Of a DNA stretch of 64,000 nucleotides, positions 9,065-18,947 are shown piece by piece. The DNA comes from an uncultured Lachnospiraceae bacterium (GTDB taxonomy: Bacteria; Bacillota; Clostridia; Lachnospirales; Lachnospiraceae). Location: NCBI GenBank assembly GCA_947570615.1, contig CANOVJ010000008.1, forward strand, positions 43,966 through 107,965. The letters run 5' to 3'. Position 1 is the first letter of the stretch. Every line of letters begins with the position of its first letter. A model generated the notes under the pieces. That model was not told the origin of the DNA, made no database searches, and saw only the letters and a program-made list of their open reading frames with translations. The translations under genes were made by a program, and so were the position numbers.

Positions 9065-10054
9065 ATGATTTCTGTAATTGTGCCATCCTATAATGTAGCG
9101 CCTTATCTCAGGCGCTGTGTCGATTCTCTTGTCGGTCAGACATACGGGGATCTGGAGATTATCCTGGTGGACGACGGTTCTGAGGATAATACGGGGAAGC
9201 TGTGCGACGAACTGGCGGATCTGGATCCTCGAATCAGAGTGATCCACAAGGAAAACGGAGGCCTTTCAGATGCCAGGAATGCAGGGATTGACATAGCCAG
9301 GGGGGAGTATTATTCATTTATTGATGGAGATGACTTCATAGAGCCTGATACATATGAGGCGATGATGGTGGAGATGAAGGACCCGAATGTGTCGATTGTT
9401 TCAGGGGGATTTTTCAATACAGATATCGAAGGATACACAAGAATTTTTGTAAGCCCGCAGAGACAGTATCTGACGAAAGAGGAAGCTTTTATGGAACTGT
9501 TTGTGGGTAAGAATTATATTACCCAGTCAAGCTGTAATAAGCTGTTCAGGAGCAGTCTGTTTGAAGGGATAAGATATAAAAAGGGCATTATAAACGAAGA
9601 TATGGAGATTCTGCCAAGGCTTCTGGACACGGGAAACAGCCTGGTTCTCCTGGACAAAGCGGTATATCATTATATAAAAAAGCCGGGAAGCATAACATCC
9701 TCGGATTACAGTATTGAGAGGTATAAGGCAATAGAAATTGAAAGAGAAATCTATTTGATGTGTAAACACAAATATCCGAAGCTGAAACCCTATGCCAGTA
9801 TATATGAGTTGAAATCGCTGTACGGGATGTTGAATAACCTGATGGCGTGCAGGAACCATCAGGAATTTAAGCGGCAGGAACTGGCCGTCAGGCGGAAGAT
9901 GATAGCGGTATGGCTCCGGTGCAACCGCTGGAAAGAGGTAAGGGAGACTTACAGAGATAAAATGAAAATTTATTTTCTGACTGCGTTGGCAGGAGTTACC
10001 AATCTGGAAAAACTGGTTCGTTTCAGACGGCGAATAACCGGCATGAAGGGATGA
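9065..10054 (+). CDS. Family 2 glycosyltransferase
   Basis: This 329-residue GT-A transferase starts at ATG 9065, which has GCGGGAGG seven bases upstream. An earlier ATG at 9044 has no such site. SVIVPSYNVAPYLRRCVDS opens the nucleotide-binding domain, VDDGSEDN carries the first Asp pair, and YYSFIDGDDFI has the DxD-type metal site. NEDMEILPR holds the usual catalytic-base region. It would add a sugar from a nucleotide donor to a lipid-linked acceptor at the inner membrane face. There are no membrane helices. Donor and linkage cannot be told. Confidence 0.9.
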   Translation: MISVIVPSYNVAPYLRRCVDSLVGQTYGDLEIILVDDGSEDNTGKLCDELADLDPRIRVIHKENGGLSDARNAGIDIARGEYYSFIDGDDFIEPDTYEAMMVEMKDPNVSIVSGGFFNTDIEGYTRIFVSPQRQYLTKEEAFMELFVGKNYITQSSCNKLFRSSLFEGIRYKKGIINEDMEILPRLLDTGNSLVLLDKAVYHYIKKPGSITSSDYSIERYKAIEIEREIYLMCKHKYPKLKPYASIYELKSLYGMLNNLMACRNHQEFKRQELAVRRKMIAVWLRCNRWKEVRETYRDKMKIYFLTALAGVTNLEKLVRFRRRITGMKG

Positions 10055-10082
10055 CGGGGAAAGAAAATCAGGAGAAAACGGT

Positions 10083-11906
10083 ATGCTCAACGAATTGCGA
10101 AAGGTGAAGGATGCGCTGGGGAAGCTTGCATTCATTCTGAATAAGGAACAGAAAAGATATTGTGTTCTGATGTTTCTGATGTCGCTTGTGGCGGCTCTGT
10201 TTGAGCTTCTGGGAGCATCGGTGGTGATTCCGGTGATCCAGGCGGTGATCTCGGCGGACGAATTGATGAAACAGCCATATATGCTTCCGTTTATTTCCCT
10301 GTTTCACCTGGAGACAAGGATCTCGGTGATCGTTTTTGTATGTATATGTGTGGGAGTCGTCTATGTTGTAAAAAACATCTATGCTGTGGGATATGCGTGG
10401 GCCTCCGCAAAATTTTCGAATAAGATTCGAAGGGAGCTGGCTGTCCAGGTACTGCAGACCTATATGGGGCAGGGCTATATGTTTTTCGTAGATAACAACT
10501 CATCGCGGTTGATCAGAGGAATCAGCTCTGATGTGAACAGCGTTCAGACGGTAGTGACCCATCTGTTTTCCTTTATGTGTAAAGCGCTGATGATTTTCTG
10601 CATGACATTGTTTATCATTGTACAGACTCCGGCTATGGCGCTTTGGATGTTGTGTCTGGTGGTATTCTGTTTTGTGGTATCCCAGATGATTTTCAGGAAA
10701 CCGATGAGACAGTTTGGGGAGTCTTCCAGGGAATACGCATTTCGGGCAAGCCGTGCCTCTCTGGAGGCCATTCAGGGGAGTAAAGAGGTACTGGTATTTG
10801 GCAGACAGGATTACTTTGTCAACGAATATCTGAAAAATATGATTGGATTCAATAAAGCGGAAGTGCAGATGTCGGTGGCTTCCGTAGCCCCGGGTTATAT
10901 GATAGAGGTGGTCTGCGTTCTGGGACTGCTGGGGGCCATAGCGGTACAGATTATCATGACGGACGGAGCGGGGGATCTGATATCGCAGATGGCGGCTGTT
11001 GCGGTCGCCGCCTTTCGTATCCTGCCCTCCCTTGGAACATTGCTGGGGAATGTGAATGCGATTGTCTTTAATATGCCGGGACTGGCCTGCGCATCGGAAA
11101 CACTTCATATGGTAAAGGGGCTGGAGCAGGGAAAGAGAGCCGGGGAGGACAGCAATCTTTCATACAAGGAAGATATCCACCTGAAAAAAGAGCTGGTGCT
11201 GTCCCATATTTCCTATTCTTATCCGAGAACGGACAAAAAGGTGATCGACGATCTGTCCATGACCATATCCCGGGGAACGTCAGTTGGATTTATCGGATCC
11301 TCAGGAGCAGGAAAAACCACCCTGGCGGATATCCTTCTTGCATTGCTGAAGCCTCAGAGCGGCGCTATTTTAATGGACGGGGTTGATATCGAGCGGTTGG
11401 GAAGTGTATGGAATCAGGTGATTGGCTACGTCCCTCAGTCGGTGTATCTGACCGATGCATCGGTACGAAGAAATGTGGCTTTTGGGGTAGACGAGGCCCA
11501 TATCGATGATGGAAAAGTATGGCAGGCACTGGAGATGGCACAGATGAAGGAGTTTGTTCAGAAACTGCCTGAGAGTATTGACACGACAGTGGGAGAGAGG
11601 GGAGTTCAGCTTTCCGGGGGGCAGCGTCAGAGGATTGCCATAGCCAGGGCACTGTATAATGATCCGGATATTATCGTGCTGGACGAGGCCACTGCCGCCC
11701 TGGATAATGAGACCGAAAATGCGGTTATGGAGTCCATCGAATCGTTGCAGCGAATGAAAACATTAATTATTGTAGCCCATCGCCTGACCACCATCAGAAA
11801 ATGCGACGTAATTTATGAGATTGCAGAGGGAAAGGCAATTCAAAGGAGTAAAGAGGAGGTTCTGGGGATGGAGGGAAACGGAAGTGAGCATGAGAAGGCA
11901 GATTGA
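10083..11906 (+). CDS. PglK-like ABC flippase (fused membrane and ATPase domains)
   Basis: This 607-residue half transporter acts as a homodimer. Six membrane helices lie in residues 25-340. The ATPase follows with Walker A GSSGAGKTT (405-413), LSGGQ (510-514) and Walker B IIVLDEA (530-536), plus an H-loop in IIVAHRLTT. The NVNAIVFNMPGLA stretch at the end of the membrane part and the overall layout resemble PglK/WlaB and MsbA-type exporters, which flip lipid-linked oligosaccharides. It lies between a GT2 gene and a NodZ-like gene whose start overlaps its end. No Wzx is present in the window, so this or its paralogue at 22321 probably does the flipping. Confidence 0.85.
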   Translation: MLNELRKVKDALGKLAFILNKEQKRYCVLMFLMSLVAALFELLGASVVIPVIQAVISADELMKQPYMLPFISLFHLETRISVIVFVCICVGVVYVVKNIYAVGYAWASAKFSNKIRRELAVQVLQTYMGQGYMFFVDNNSSRLIRGISSDVNSVQTVVTHLFSFMCKALMIFCMTLFIIVQTPAMALWMLCLVVFCFVVSQMIFRKPMRQFGESSREYAFRASRASLEAIQGSKEVLVFGRQDYFVNEYLKNMIGFNKAEVQMSVASVAPGYMIEVVCVLGLLGAIAVQIIMTDGAGDLISQMAAVAVAAFRILPSLGTLLGNVNAIVFNMPGLACASETLHMVKGLEQGKRAGEDSNLSYKEDIHLKKELVLSHISYSYPRTDKKVIDDLSMTISRGTSVGFIGSSGAGKTTLADILLALLKPQSGAILMDGVDIERLGSVWNQVIGYVPQSVYLTDASVRRNVAFGVDEAHIDDGKVWQALEMAQMKEFVQKLPESIDTTVGERGVQLSGGQRQRIAIARALYNDPDIIVLDEATAALDNETENAVMESIESLQRMKTLIIVAHRLTTIRKCDVIYEIAEGKAIQRSKEEVLGMEGNGSEHEKAD

Positions 11907-12984
11907 AGCGAAGGCGCTGGAATTAACAGAGAAGATCCTTCCCTGTACCGTGGCGGACAGACTCCTGATAGAGAGGAGAAGAAGAATAAACAGAATTAAA
12001 GAGTGCTACCCTTATGCAGTCTTCTTCTCAAAAAAAAAGTCTTACAAAAAGTATTGTGTTGTCAGATACACCGCACCACAGATGGAACTGATGGCAGCAG
12101 GGATACAGTATATATTCTGCTATCATCAGCTGGCGGCGAGGGGGTACATTCCCATTATTGATATTGAGTACGCATACTCGTACAAACAGGGGAGGCTGGG
12201 AGAGGCGAACATATGGGATATGTGCTTTAAACAGCCGATTACCGCGAAGGAAGCCGCGGGAGAGTCATATGTGCTGGCCGCCGGAGAGCTGTTTTCTTAT
12301 TCCGATGACGCGCAGATCAGCCTGGATCTGAATAATGACAGGGAGGATCATTTTATTCATGTCAGAAAAGAACATTTCAGAGAGTACTATGCAAAGGCTA
12401 AGAAATACACGGATCCGATCTGGCAGGTAAAGGATGAACTGCTGGATGAACTGGACAGGGAGGTCTGGGATAAGGTTAAGGGAAGACGGGTTCTTGGGGT
12501 ATTTCTGCGGGAGAACTTCTCAAGAGATGTGATTTATGAGGATAACGCCGATAAGGATGTGTACAGTAAACATCCTCTGCTCCCGGGAGTAAAGGAGACC
12601 ATCAGAATCATAAGGGAGGAATTGTCAGACTGGGATTATGAACTGATCTGTCTGTCCACGCAATATGCAAACTCTCTGGAACGGTTTAAGGAGGAATTTG
12701 GAGATAAGGTTATCTGTATCGAACGTGAGAGGATGGATATATATGCTCCTGCGCCGGATAACTGGAGTATGAGCGAGAAAGAAATATATGAAGTGAATCG
12801 GGCAAGAGCAGCAGAGCGTGAAGAGAGAATAAAAAAATACCTGCAGGAGCTTGTGATTCTCTCACGATGTAATTATCTGATTGGGGGAGCATCCTCCGGG
12901 ATGGTGGCGGCGCTGGTCATGAACGGCGGAAAATACGATGATATCTATATTCTTGAGGATGAAAGAAAAACAGGGAGATATTAA
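11890..12984 (+). CDS. Divergent NodZ-like transferase-like protein
   Basis: This protein has about 364 residues from ATG 11890, overlapping the ABC gene by 17 bp; a GTG at 11884 is an alternative. The layout resembles the GT-B fucosyltransferase-like protein at 7315: an N-terminal region with APQMELMAAGIQYIFCYH and a central VLGVFLREN where that protein has VHFRGTD. The C-terminal half has YELICLSTQ and a LSRCNYLIGGASSGM element. The canonical His-x-Arg is replaced by Phe-x-Arg (GVFLRENF), so substrate or activity may differ. No membrane segment or signal peptide. I infer a glycosyltransferase from layout and context only. Confidence 0.5.
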   Translation: MRRQIEAKALELTEKILPCTVADRLLIERRRRINRIKECYPYAVFFSKKKSYKKYCVVRYTAPQMELMAAGIQYIFCYHQLAARGYIPIIDIEYAYSYKQGRLGEANIWDMCFKQPITAKEAAGESYVLAAGELFSYSDDAQISLDLNNDREDHFIHVRKEHFREYYAKAKKYTDPIWQVKDELLDELDREVWDKVKGRRVLGVFLRENFSRDVIYEDNADKDVYSKHPLLPGVKETIRIIREELSDWDYELICLSTQYANSLERFKEEFGDKVICIERERMDIYAPAPDNWSMSEKEIYEVNRARAAEREERIKKYLQELVILSRCNYLIGGASSGMVAALVMNGGKYDDIYILEDERKTGRY

Positions 12985-12991
12985 AGAGAAA

Positions 12992-14434
12992 ATGGGTTTG
13001 GAGAGGATTGGAGAGGAAGTAAAGATACGGGGTTATCTTCTGATAATGTTATTTTTTTCGGTTTGCTTCTATTTTGTATGCATGTTTATCAATCATGATT
13101 TTTTTCATGCAATCACGGTTTATCATGATAATGATACTTTTATGGATTGGTGTAATTGTGTGGTATATTACGATGGAAATCCATATATAGAGGGGTTTGG
13201 CGGGAATTACCCAGCTATGGCAGTTCTGTTTTTTAAGATTTTTCGATTGGGGATACCCGGCGAAGTTTTATCGGACGGAGCGTATAACCTGCGCGGGTAT
13301 CAAATCCCGTGGCTGATTTTCATGCTATATAATGGCGTTTTAATCTGGATCTTCACCATATCAGTCAGCAGTAAGTTAAAACTGAAGCCTTTCGACAGAA
13401 ACCTCTTTTTCCTCGTTTTTCTATTCAGCTTTCCAACTGTTTTTGCGCTGGAGAGAGGGAATATAATCAATCTGGCCTTTGTCCTGACTGTATTTTTTTA
13501 TTGCTTTAATGATAATGAAAACAGATATTTGAAGGAGATCTCTTTTCTGGCGCTGGCGCTGGCTGCCGGGATTAAAATATATCCGGCGGTTTTCGGGCTG
13601 CTGTTGCTGAAACAGAAAAGGATCAGGGAATGTATAAGACTCACCATCTACGGGATGGTGAGCTTTGTGGGGCCATTCTTTCTGTTTGGGGGATGGAAGG
13701 CTGTCCTGTCCTTTATACGGGGGATTCTCTCCTTTGCGGGTAATCGAGTGGCGAGGGCCGAAGAATTTTCAGAGGAGATGGTGGCATCAGCACAGGCAGG
13801 GATACCGGACTCCGGCAGTCTGGCGAATATAAAGGAGGCGGCTGCGCCTGCCATTATGCCGATGGATTACGGGTATAATTTTTCCTTTAAAAATATATGC
13901 AAAATTATTCAGGAAATAATCGGTGTCAGTCTGTCAGAGAGAATCGTCAGTGTGATACTGATTCTTCTCTGTGTTGTGTTGCTGGTCACGGCCATCAGGA
14001 CCGGGGAGAGATGGAAGGAGTTATTATGTTATACATTGCTGATGGTACTGATACCATCTTTCAGCGGAGCTTATGTTATACTGTTTCTGTTTATCCCTTT
14101 TATTGAGTTTTTAAACGGCACGACGGAAAAGAGGGACCGGAAAGAGGGCCTGGGCACAGACCTTTTTTTTGCATGGCTTATGTTTCTGCTTATAACGCCC
14201 TGGGCGCTGCCTGATATACCGTTTTTTTCAATCAGAGTCCAGCCCTGCCCGCTGACAGGAAGCTTTCTGGGATATTTTCTGTGCGTTCTGCTGTTGGCGC
14301 TCCTGATGCTGTATGAGGGTCTGAGTTGTTTCCTGGGGGGGCATAAGAGAATGAAAATTGTATGCGGGGCGGCAACGGTAATCCTGCCGGCTATTGGCGC
14401 ATGCTGTGTTTTTGTGAAAGCGTACAAAATGTAG
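12992..14434 (+). CDS. GT87-like polytopic membrane glycosyltransferase
   Basis: This is a highly hydrophobic protein of about 480 residues with roughly ten to twelve membrane helices. The first extracellular loop contains HDNDTFMDWCNCVVYY, and a GGNYPAMAVLFFKIF segment follows. The cytosolic LERGNIINLAF, then KIYPAVFGLLLLKQKR, is characteristic of GT87/DUF2029 mannosyltransferases, which use polyprenyl-phosphate sugars on the outer face. Starts at 12938, 12959 and 12992 share the frame. I chose 12992, preceded by AAAGAGAA, but 12959 is possible and both precede the first helix. It is followed by an 79 bp gap holding a strong promoter. Confidence 0.65.
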   Translation: MGLERIGEEVKIRGYLLIMLFFSVCFYFVCMFINHDFFHAITVYHDNDTFMDWCNCVVYYDGNPYIEGFGGNYPAMAVLFFKIFRLGIPGEVLSDGAYNLRGYQIPWLIFMLYNGVLIWIFTISVSSKLKLKPFDRNLFFLVFLFSFPTVFALERGNIINLAFVLTVFFYCFNDNENRYLKEISFLALALAAGIKIYPAVFGLLLLKQKRIRECIRLTIYGMVSFVGPFFLFGGWKAVLSFIRGILSFAGNRVARAEEFSEEMVASAQAGIPDSGSLANIKEAAAPAIMPMDYGYNFSFKNICKIIQEIIGVSLSERIVSVILILLCVVLLVTAIRTGERWKELLCYTLLMVLIPSFSGAYVILFLFIPFIEFLNGTTEKRDRKEGLGTDLFFAWLMFLLITPWALPDIPFFSIRVQPCPLTGSFLGYFLCVLLLALLMLYEGLSCFLGGHKRMKIVCGAATVILPAIGACCVFVKAYKM

Positions 14435-14451
14435 ACTCAGATAAAAGATGA

Positions 14452-14480
14452 TTGAGAAATCAGGCAGAGTAGAATATAAT
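14452..14480 (+). promoter_or_regulatory. Strong sigma-A-type promoter upstream of rfbH
   Basis: TTGAGA (14452-14457), a 17-bp spacer and a perfect TATAAT (14475-14480) lie in the intergenic gap. Transcription would start near 14487, and the rfbH ribosome site GAGGAG is at about 14501. This is the best promoter match in the left half and would drive rfbH and following genes independently. Confidence 0.75.
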
Positions 14481-14513
14481 AGGATACAATATTATTGACA
14501 GAGGAGAAAACAA

Positions 14514-15854
14514 ATGTTTGAGAAAATGAATGAAGAGCAGGCAAAAGAGCAGATCCTTGACATGGTTAAGGAATATTATACAATTTATCGCAGCCCCCGG
14601 AAGCCTTTTCAGGAGGGACAGAATATTCCGTACGCCTCCAGGGTTTACGACGACGCGGAAATGCGGAATCTGGTTGACAGCGCGTTGGAGTTCTGGCTCA
14701 CATCCGGAAGATATACCGATCAGTTTGAAAAGGAGTTTGCAACATACCTGAATGTCAGGTACTGTTCACTGGCCAATTCGGGCTCCTCCGCAAATCTGCT
14801 CGCTTTTATGGCGCTTACATCTCCGTTGCTTGGGGAGCGCAGAATTAACAGAGGAGATGAGGTTATCACGGTAGCGGCAGGATTTCCCACGACGGTTGCG
14901 CCGATTGTCCAATATGGAGCCGTTCCGGTATTTGTGGATGTGACCATACCACAATATAATATCGATACGGACATGCTGAAGGAAGCGCTGTCTGATAAAA
15001 CGAAGGCTGTCATGATTGCACATACGTTGGGTAATCCATTTGATTTAAAGGCGGTGAAGGAGTTTTGTGACAGGAACAATCTGTGGCTGATAGAAGATAA
15101 CTGTGACGCCTTGGGGTCACAGTATGAGATGAACGGAAAGTGGTATCTTACGGGAACGGTGGGGGACATTGGAACCTCAAGCTTTTATCCGCCTCATCAT
15201 ATGACGATGGGGGAAGGCGGCGCTGTGTATACGAATAATGCGTTGCTGCACAAAATTGTCAGATCCTTCCGTGACTGGGGAAGAGACTGTGTATGCCCTC
15301 CGGGGAGGGATAACTTCTGTGGACACCGTTTCGACAGACAGTATGGACAGCTGCCGTTTGGGTATGATCATAAGTATGTGTATTCGCATTTCGGTTATAA
15401 CCTGAAGGCGACGGATATGCAGGCAGCCATCGGCTGCGCCCAGCTCGAAAAGTTTCCGGAGTTTGTGGAGAAAAGACGGAGTAATTTCATGCGTCTTTAT
15501 GAGGGACTTAAGCAGCTGGAGGAGTATTTTATCCTGCCGCAGCCGTGTGAAAATTCCAGGCCCTGCTGGTTTGGCTTTATGCTGACATGTAAGGAAGGAG
15601 TGGACAGAAACCACGTGGTTCCCTGTATCGAGGAAAAGGGAGTACAGACCAGAATGCTGTTCGCGGGAAATATAACCATGCATCCCTGCTTCGACGAGAT
15701 GCGGAAGACCGGAGAGGGATACCGCGTTGTGGGAGAGCTGAAAAATACGGACAGGATTATGCGTGATACGTTCTGGATGGGAGTCTATCCGGGAATGACG
15801 GACGAAATGCTGGATTATATGGTAAATGCACTAAAACAGGCGGTTCAGAAATGA
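14514..15854 (+). CDS. rfbH: CDP-4-keto-6-deoxyglucose 3-dehydrase (RfbH/E1)
   Basis: This 446-residue PMP-dependent enzyme removes the C3 hydroxyl of CDP-4-keto-6-deoxyglucose on the way to CDP-3,6-dideoxyhexoses. It has the aminotransferase fold, but the PLP-binding Lys is replaced by His in YPPHHMTMGEGG (225-236), the mark of E1/RfbH. Cysteines C197, C259, C261 and C269 (a C-x-C-x7-C cluster plus one upstream) match the [2Fe-2S] ligands of E1. The length equals the family norm. rfbG follows after 17 bp. No E3-type ferredoxin reductase gene is in the window, so the electron donor is unknown. Confidence 0.95.
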   Translation: MFEKMNEEQAKEQILDMVKEYYTIYRSPRKPFQEGQNIPYASRVYDDAEMRNLVDSALEFWLTSGRYTDQFEKEFATYLNVRYCSLANSGSSANLLAFMALTSPLLGERRINRGDEVITVAAGFPTTVAPIVQYGAVPVFVDVTIPQYNIDTDMLKEALSDKTKAVMIAHTLGNPFDLKAVKEFCDRNNLWLIEDNCDALGSQYEMNGKWYLTGTVGDIGTSSFYPPHHMTMGEGGAVYTNNALLHKIVRSFRDWGRDCVCPPGRDNFCGHRFDRQYGQLPFGYDHKYVYSHFGYNLKATDMQAAIGCAQLEKFPEFVEKRRSNFMRLYEGLKQLEEYFILPQPCENSRPCWFGFMLTCKEGVDRNHVVPCIEEKGVQTRMLFAGNITMHPCFDEMRKTGEGYRVVGELKNTDRIMRDTFWMGVYPGMTDEMLDYMVNALKQAVQK

Positions 15855-15871
15855 GCTAAGAGGAAACAAAA

Positions 15872-16945
15872 ATGTTTGATTTATCCTTCTACAGAGGTAA
15901 AAGGGTTCTGGTGACAGGACACAGTGGTTTTAAAGGGGCTTGGATGTGCAGAGCGCTCCTCAAGGCCGGTGCGGACGTAACAGGCTATGCGCTGGAACCT
16001 CCGACAGAGCCGGGGCTGTTTCAACTGCTCTCTCTGGAATCGGAGATGGAGTCGGTGAGAGGGGATATCCGGGATCTGGATGGGCTTAAGAAGACCTTTG
16101 AAAACGCCCGGCCGGAAATCGTCATTCATATGGCGGCGCAGCCAATCGTCAGGGAGTCATATAAAAGGCCGGTATATACCTATGAAGTAAATGTGATGGG
16201 AACGGTCAATGTTCTGGAGTGCATCAGGCTGAGTGATTCCGTCGTGTCCTTTGTGAACGTTACGACGGACAAGGTGTATAAAAATAAGGAATGGGAGTGG
16301 GGGTATCGTGAGAATGAGGAGTTAAACGGATATGATCCGTATTCCAATTCCAAATCCTGTTCGGAGCTTGTAACGGAGAGCTATAAGAATTCTTTCCTGG
16401 AAGAACGTGAGATGGCGGTTTCCACAATGAGAGCAGGGAATGTGATCGGCGGCGGTGATTTTGCCAGCGACCGTATCGTCCCGGACTGCATCAGAGCGGC
16501 AAAGGAAAACAGAGATATCATAGTCCGCAATCCGTATTCTGTCAGGCCCTATCAGCATGTTCTGGAACCGGTTATGGCGTATCTTATGGTAGCGGGCAGG
16601 CAGTATGAAGATAAGGCGCTTGCGGGAAGCTACAATATAGGACCGGATGACAGTGATTGCTGGGCCACAGGAAAACTGGTTACCCTCTTCTGTTCCCGAT
16701 GGAATGAAAGAATGAAGACAGGGATTTCATGGAAAAACGAAAGCGATGGCGGGCCACATGAGGCGAATCTGCTCAGACTGGATTGTTCAAGAATTAAGAA
16801 GACTTTTGGCTGGGAGCCCAGATGGAATGTGACCACTGCAATGCAGAAAATTATCGACTGGTATGAGGTATATTTCAGGAATGGCGATATTTCCGAACGG
16901 ATGGACCGGCAGATAGAGGAATATTTACAGACAGGTGATATATGA
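15872..16945 (+). CDS. rfbG: CDP-glucose 4,6-dehydratase (RfbG)
   Basis: This 357-residue SDR enzyme converts CDP-glucose to CDP-4-keto-6-deoxyglucose, the substrate of the rfbH product. The NAD loop is VTGHSGFKGAWM (14-25), whose GFKG form is typical of CDP-glucose dehydratases. VTTDK (130-134) and YSNSK (Y157, K161) form the catalytic triad region, with the RAGNVIGGGD motif after it. It is 17 bp after rfbH and overlaps the next start as ATGA. RfbF, which makes CDP-glucose, is not in the window. Confidence 0.95.
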   Translation: MFDLSFYRGKRVLVTGHSGFKGAWMCRALLKAGADVTGYALEPPTEPGLFQLLSLESEMESVRGDIRDLDGLKKTFENARPEIVIHMAAQPIVRESYKRPVYTYEVNVMGTVNVLECIRLSDSVVSFVNVTTDKVYKNKEWEWGYRENEELNGYDPYSNSKSCSELVTESYKNSFLEEREMAVSTMRAGNVIGGGDFASDRIVPDCIRAAKENRDIIVRNPYSVRPYQHVLEPVMAYLMVAGRQYEDKALAGSYNIGPDDSDCWATGKLVTLFCSRWNERMKTGISWKNESDGGPHEANLLRLDCSRIKKTFGWEPRWNVTTAMQKIIDWYEVYFRNGDISERMDRQIEEYLQTGDI

Positions 16946-18528
16946 TCAGCGCGTTTTTTTTGAGCTATTGTTTAATGACGTCAGAGGAACGAACAGAAAA
17001 ATATATAAATGCCGTCGTCGTGTGGACATTATTTGTTTTTGTCATGACGGAAATTCTCTCCCTGTTTCGAATAATTACTACGCTGAATTTATGGATTTGC
17101 TGGCTGGCCCTTGATCTGCTCCTGCTTATTGTGAATACCAGGAAGTGCAAAAAAACGGGGTGGAAATGGAAGGATCATCTGCCGGCAGGGCGCCATATAA
17201 CTGCAGGAAAGACGATCGGTATCATTCTGTCGGTGGGGATTGTCTATCTTGCGCTGAAGACGACGCCTTATAACTGGGATTCCATGACGTATCATCTGCC
17301 GCGTATTTTTCACTGGCTGCAGAACGGCTCTGTGGAGCATTATGCCACGCATATTGACAGACAGGTGGCCAGTCCGGTTCTCGGAGCATTTGTGAACCTG
17401 CATGTATATTCGATGGCAAGTGGAAATGAGTGGCCGGTTAATCTGCTGCAGTGTTTTTCGTACCTTACCAATGGACTTCTCGTATATCAAATCGCCGCAA
17501 AAATAAAGTGCTCAGGGCCGTATTGTGTTATGGCCGCCATACTGTATTTTTCCATGCCGATTGCCTTTGCAGAAGCGCTCAGCACACAGGTTGACAACTA
17601 TTCGACGTTGTGGATGCTTTGTTTTGCTTATCTGGTTCTTAACTTAATGAAGCCGGAGGAGAGGCTTATTATAAGCAGGCGGAATCTGTTCCGCGTCATA
17701 ATGATCAGTCTGTGCGTCGCGTTTGGATATCTTGCCAAGCCTTCTGTAGGGATCGGGATGGTCATATTCGCGTTCTGGCTGCTGCTTGTTATGATCAGGC
17801 GAAGGGACAGTATTTCAGCGGCAGCGGTTTATGCTCTGACAGGGGGATGCGTTCTGGCTCTTATACTTGCCCCTGAATTTTACAGGAATATCGTCACGTT
17901 TTCTTCGTTTTCCTCGCCGGATGCAGGGCAGAGGCAGCTGATCGGTTCCTTACACCCAAGGCATGTTCTTGTGAATTTCGTAAAGAACTTTACCTTTAAT
18001 ATGCCGACGGTATGGCTCTATGACAGCTCCTTTATTATATGGAAATATGTGATGCGTTTTGCCGGATTGCTGGAGATCGACATTGACAGCCCTGTCATAT
18101 CGGAGGACGGAAGAGAATTTGTTGTTCGGAATGCGCAAAACTACGGAAACAGTACGGCGGTAAATCCTCTGATCATATGGCTGCTGATTGGATGTGCGCT
18201 CTTATTTTTATTTAAGAACAGAAAAAGACATTTGAGTGAAGTGAGAAATCAGTATTTTATAGTGGCAGCCTTTTCCTTTCTGTGCTTCTGTGCCGTGCTC
18301 AGATGGGAGCCTTTTGTCAGCAGATACATGATATCCTACCTGGCTGTTCTCTGTCCCGCCGTTGTGGGTCAGTTGGAAATGTTCCTGGAAGGACAGAGTG
18401 AGGAGCATCTCAGGAAAAGAGCAGGCATTTTTGCAATTATATATTTCCTCTGTATCACAGAGCTGATCGGACTGGTCTGTTACCATGGGCATATTGCAGG
18501 GACTCAAAGGCGGAGGAATATTTTGTGA
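16942..18528 (+). pseudogene. GT39-like membrane glycosyltransferase, main part of a frameshifted gene
   Basis: This 528-codon frame, coupled to rfbG through ATGA, encodes an ArnT/PMT-type GT-C protein with about eleven membrane helices. The first outer loop has NWDSMTYHLPRIFHW (D113, H118), the acidic and His residues expected for polyprenyl-phosphate sugar transferases. The last residues (AGTQRRRNIL) look unnatural. Reading the frame beginning near 18495 gives a better C-terminus that runs straight into the 18525-18848 segment. I therefore infer a one-base deletion near 18493-18498. The catalytic membrane part is intact, so the protein may still work without its soluble tail. Confidence 0.6.
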
Positions 18529-18848
18529 GCAGAAGAGAAATAGAGGAGAGTTATAAAGAGATAGTCAATTTTGTTAACGAAGGTGGATACGATAAAATTG
18601 GACTGCTCACAGGAGGCGATTCATATGAGTATCCTCTGGATGCTACGATAAAAAACGGTGTCCGTCTGGAGCATATGAATGTTATGAATGCGACAGGAAA
18701 ATATGAGAACGCTGATTTTGTACCGGATATCATTATTGCAGTAAATTTTGCGCCTGATGAGGTGACGATATGTCATGGCTTTGAATATGAGATAAAAATG
18801 GTGGCAGGCGAAGACATCTGTGTATTGGAGAAAACTGGAAATCTTTAA
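18525..18848 (+). pseudogene. Detached C-terminal domain of the GT39-like transferase
   Basis: This 107-codon segment has no convincing ribosome site and starts on a GTGA overlap. It encodes a soluble domain with EESYKEIVNFVNEGGY, then IGLLTGGDSYEYP and a short beta-rich end, resembling the C-terminal tail seen after the last helix in related membrane transferases. Upstream in the same frame the codons read DSKAEEYF directly into its start, which supports one original gene. It could be translated by coupling as a separate chain, but a lesion in the parent gene is the simpler reading. Confidence 0.5.
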
Positions 18849-18947
18849 GGAGAATTGGGGCAGGTTAGCGAAAGAAATATGGCAATTTATGCAGACTGAC
18901 CCGTTCCCGGACAGGCAGGGAACAGCAGCAGGCGGAAAGGCGGATTC

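Noticed and set aside
9527-11108. Two open frames on the - strand opposite the GT2 and ABC genes
   Set aside because: The + strand genes have intact conserved motifs. The - strand translations are rich in His, Gln and Arg with no family signal, so they are antisense shadows.
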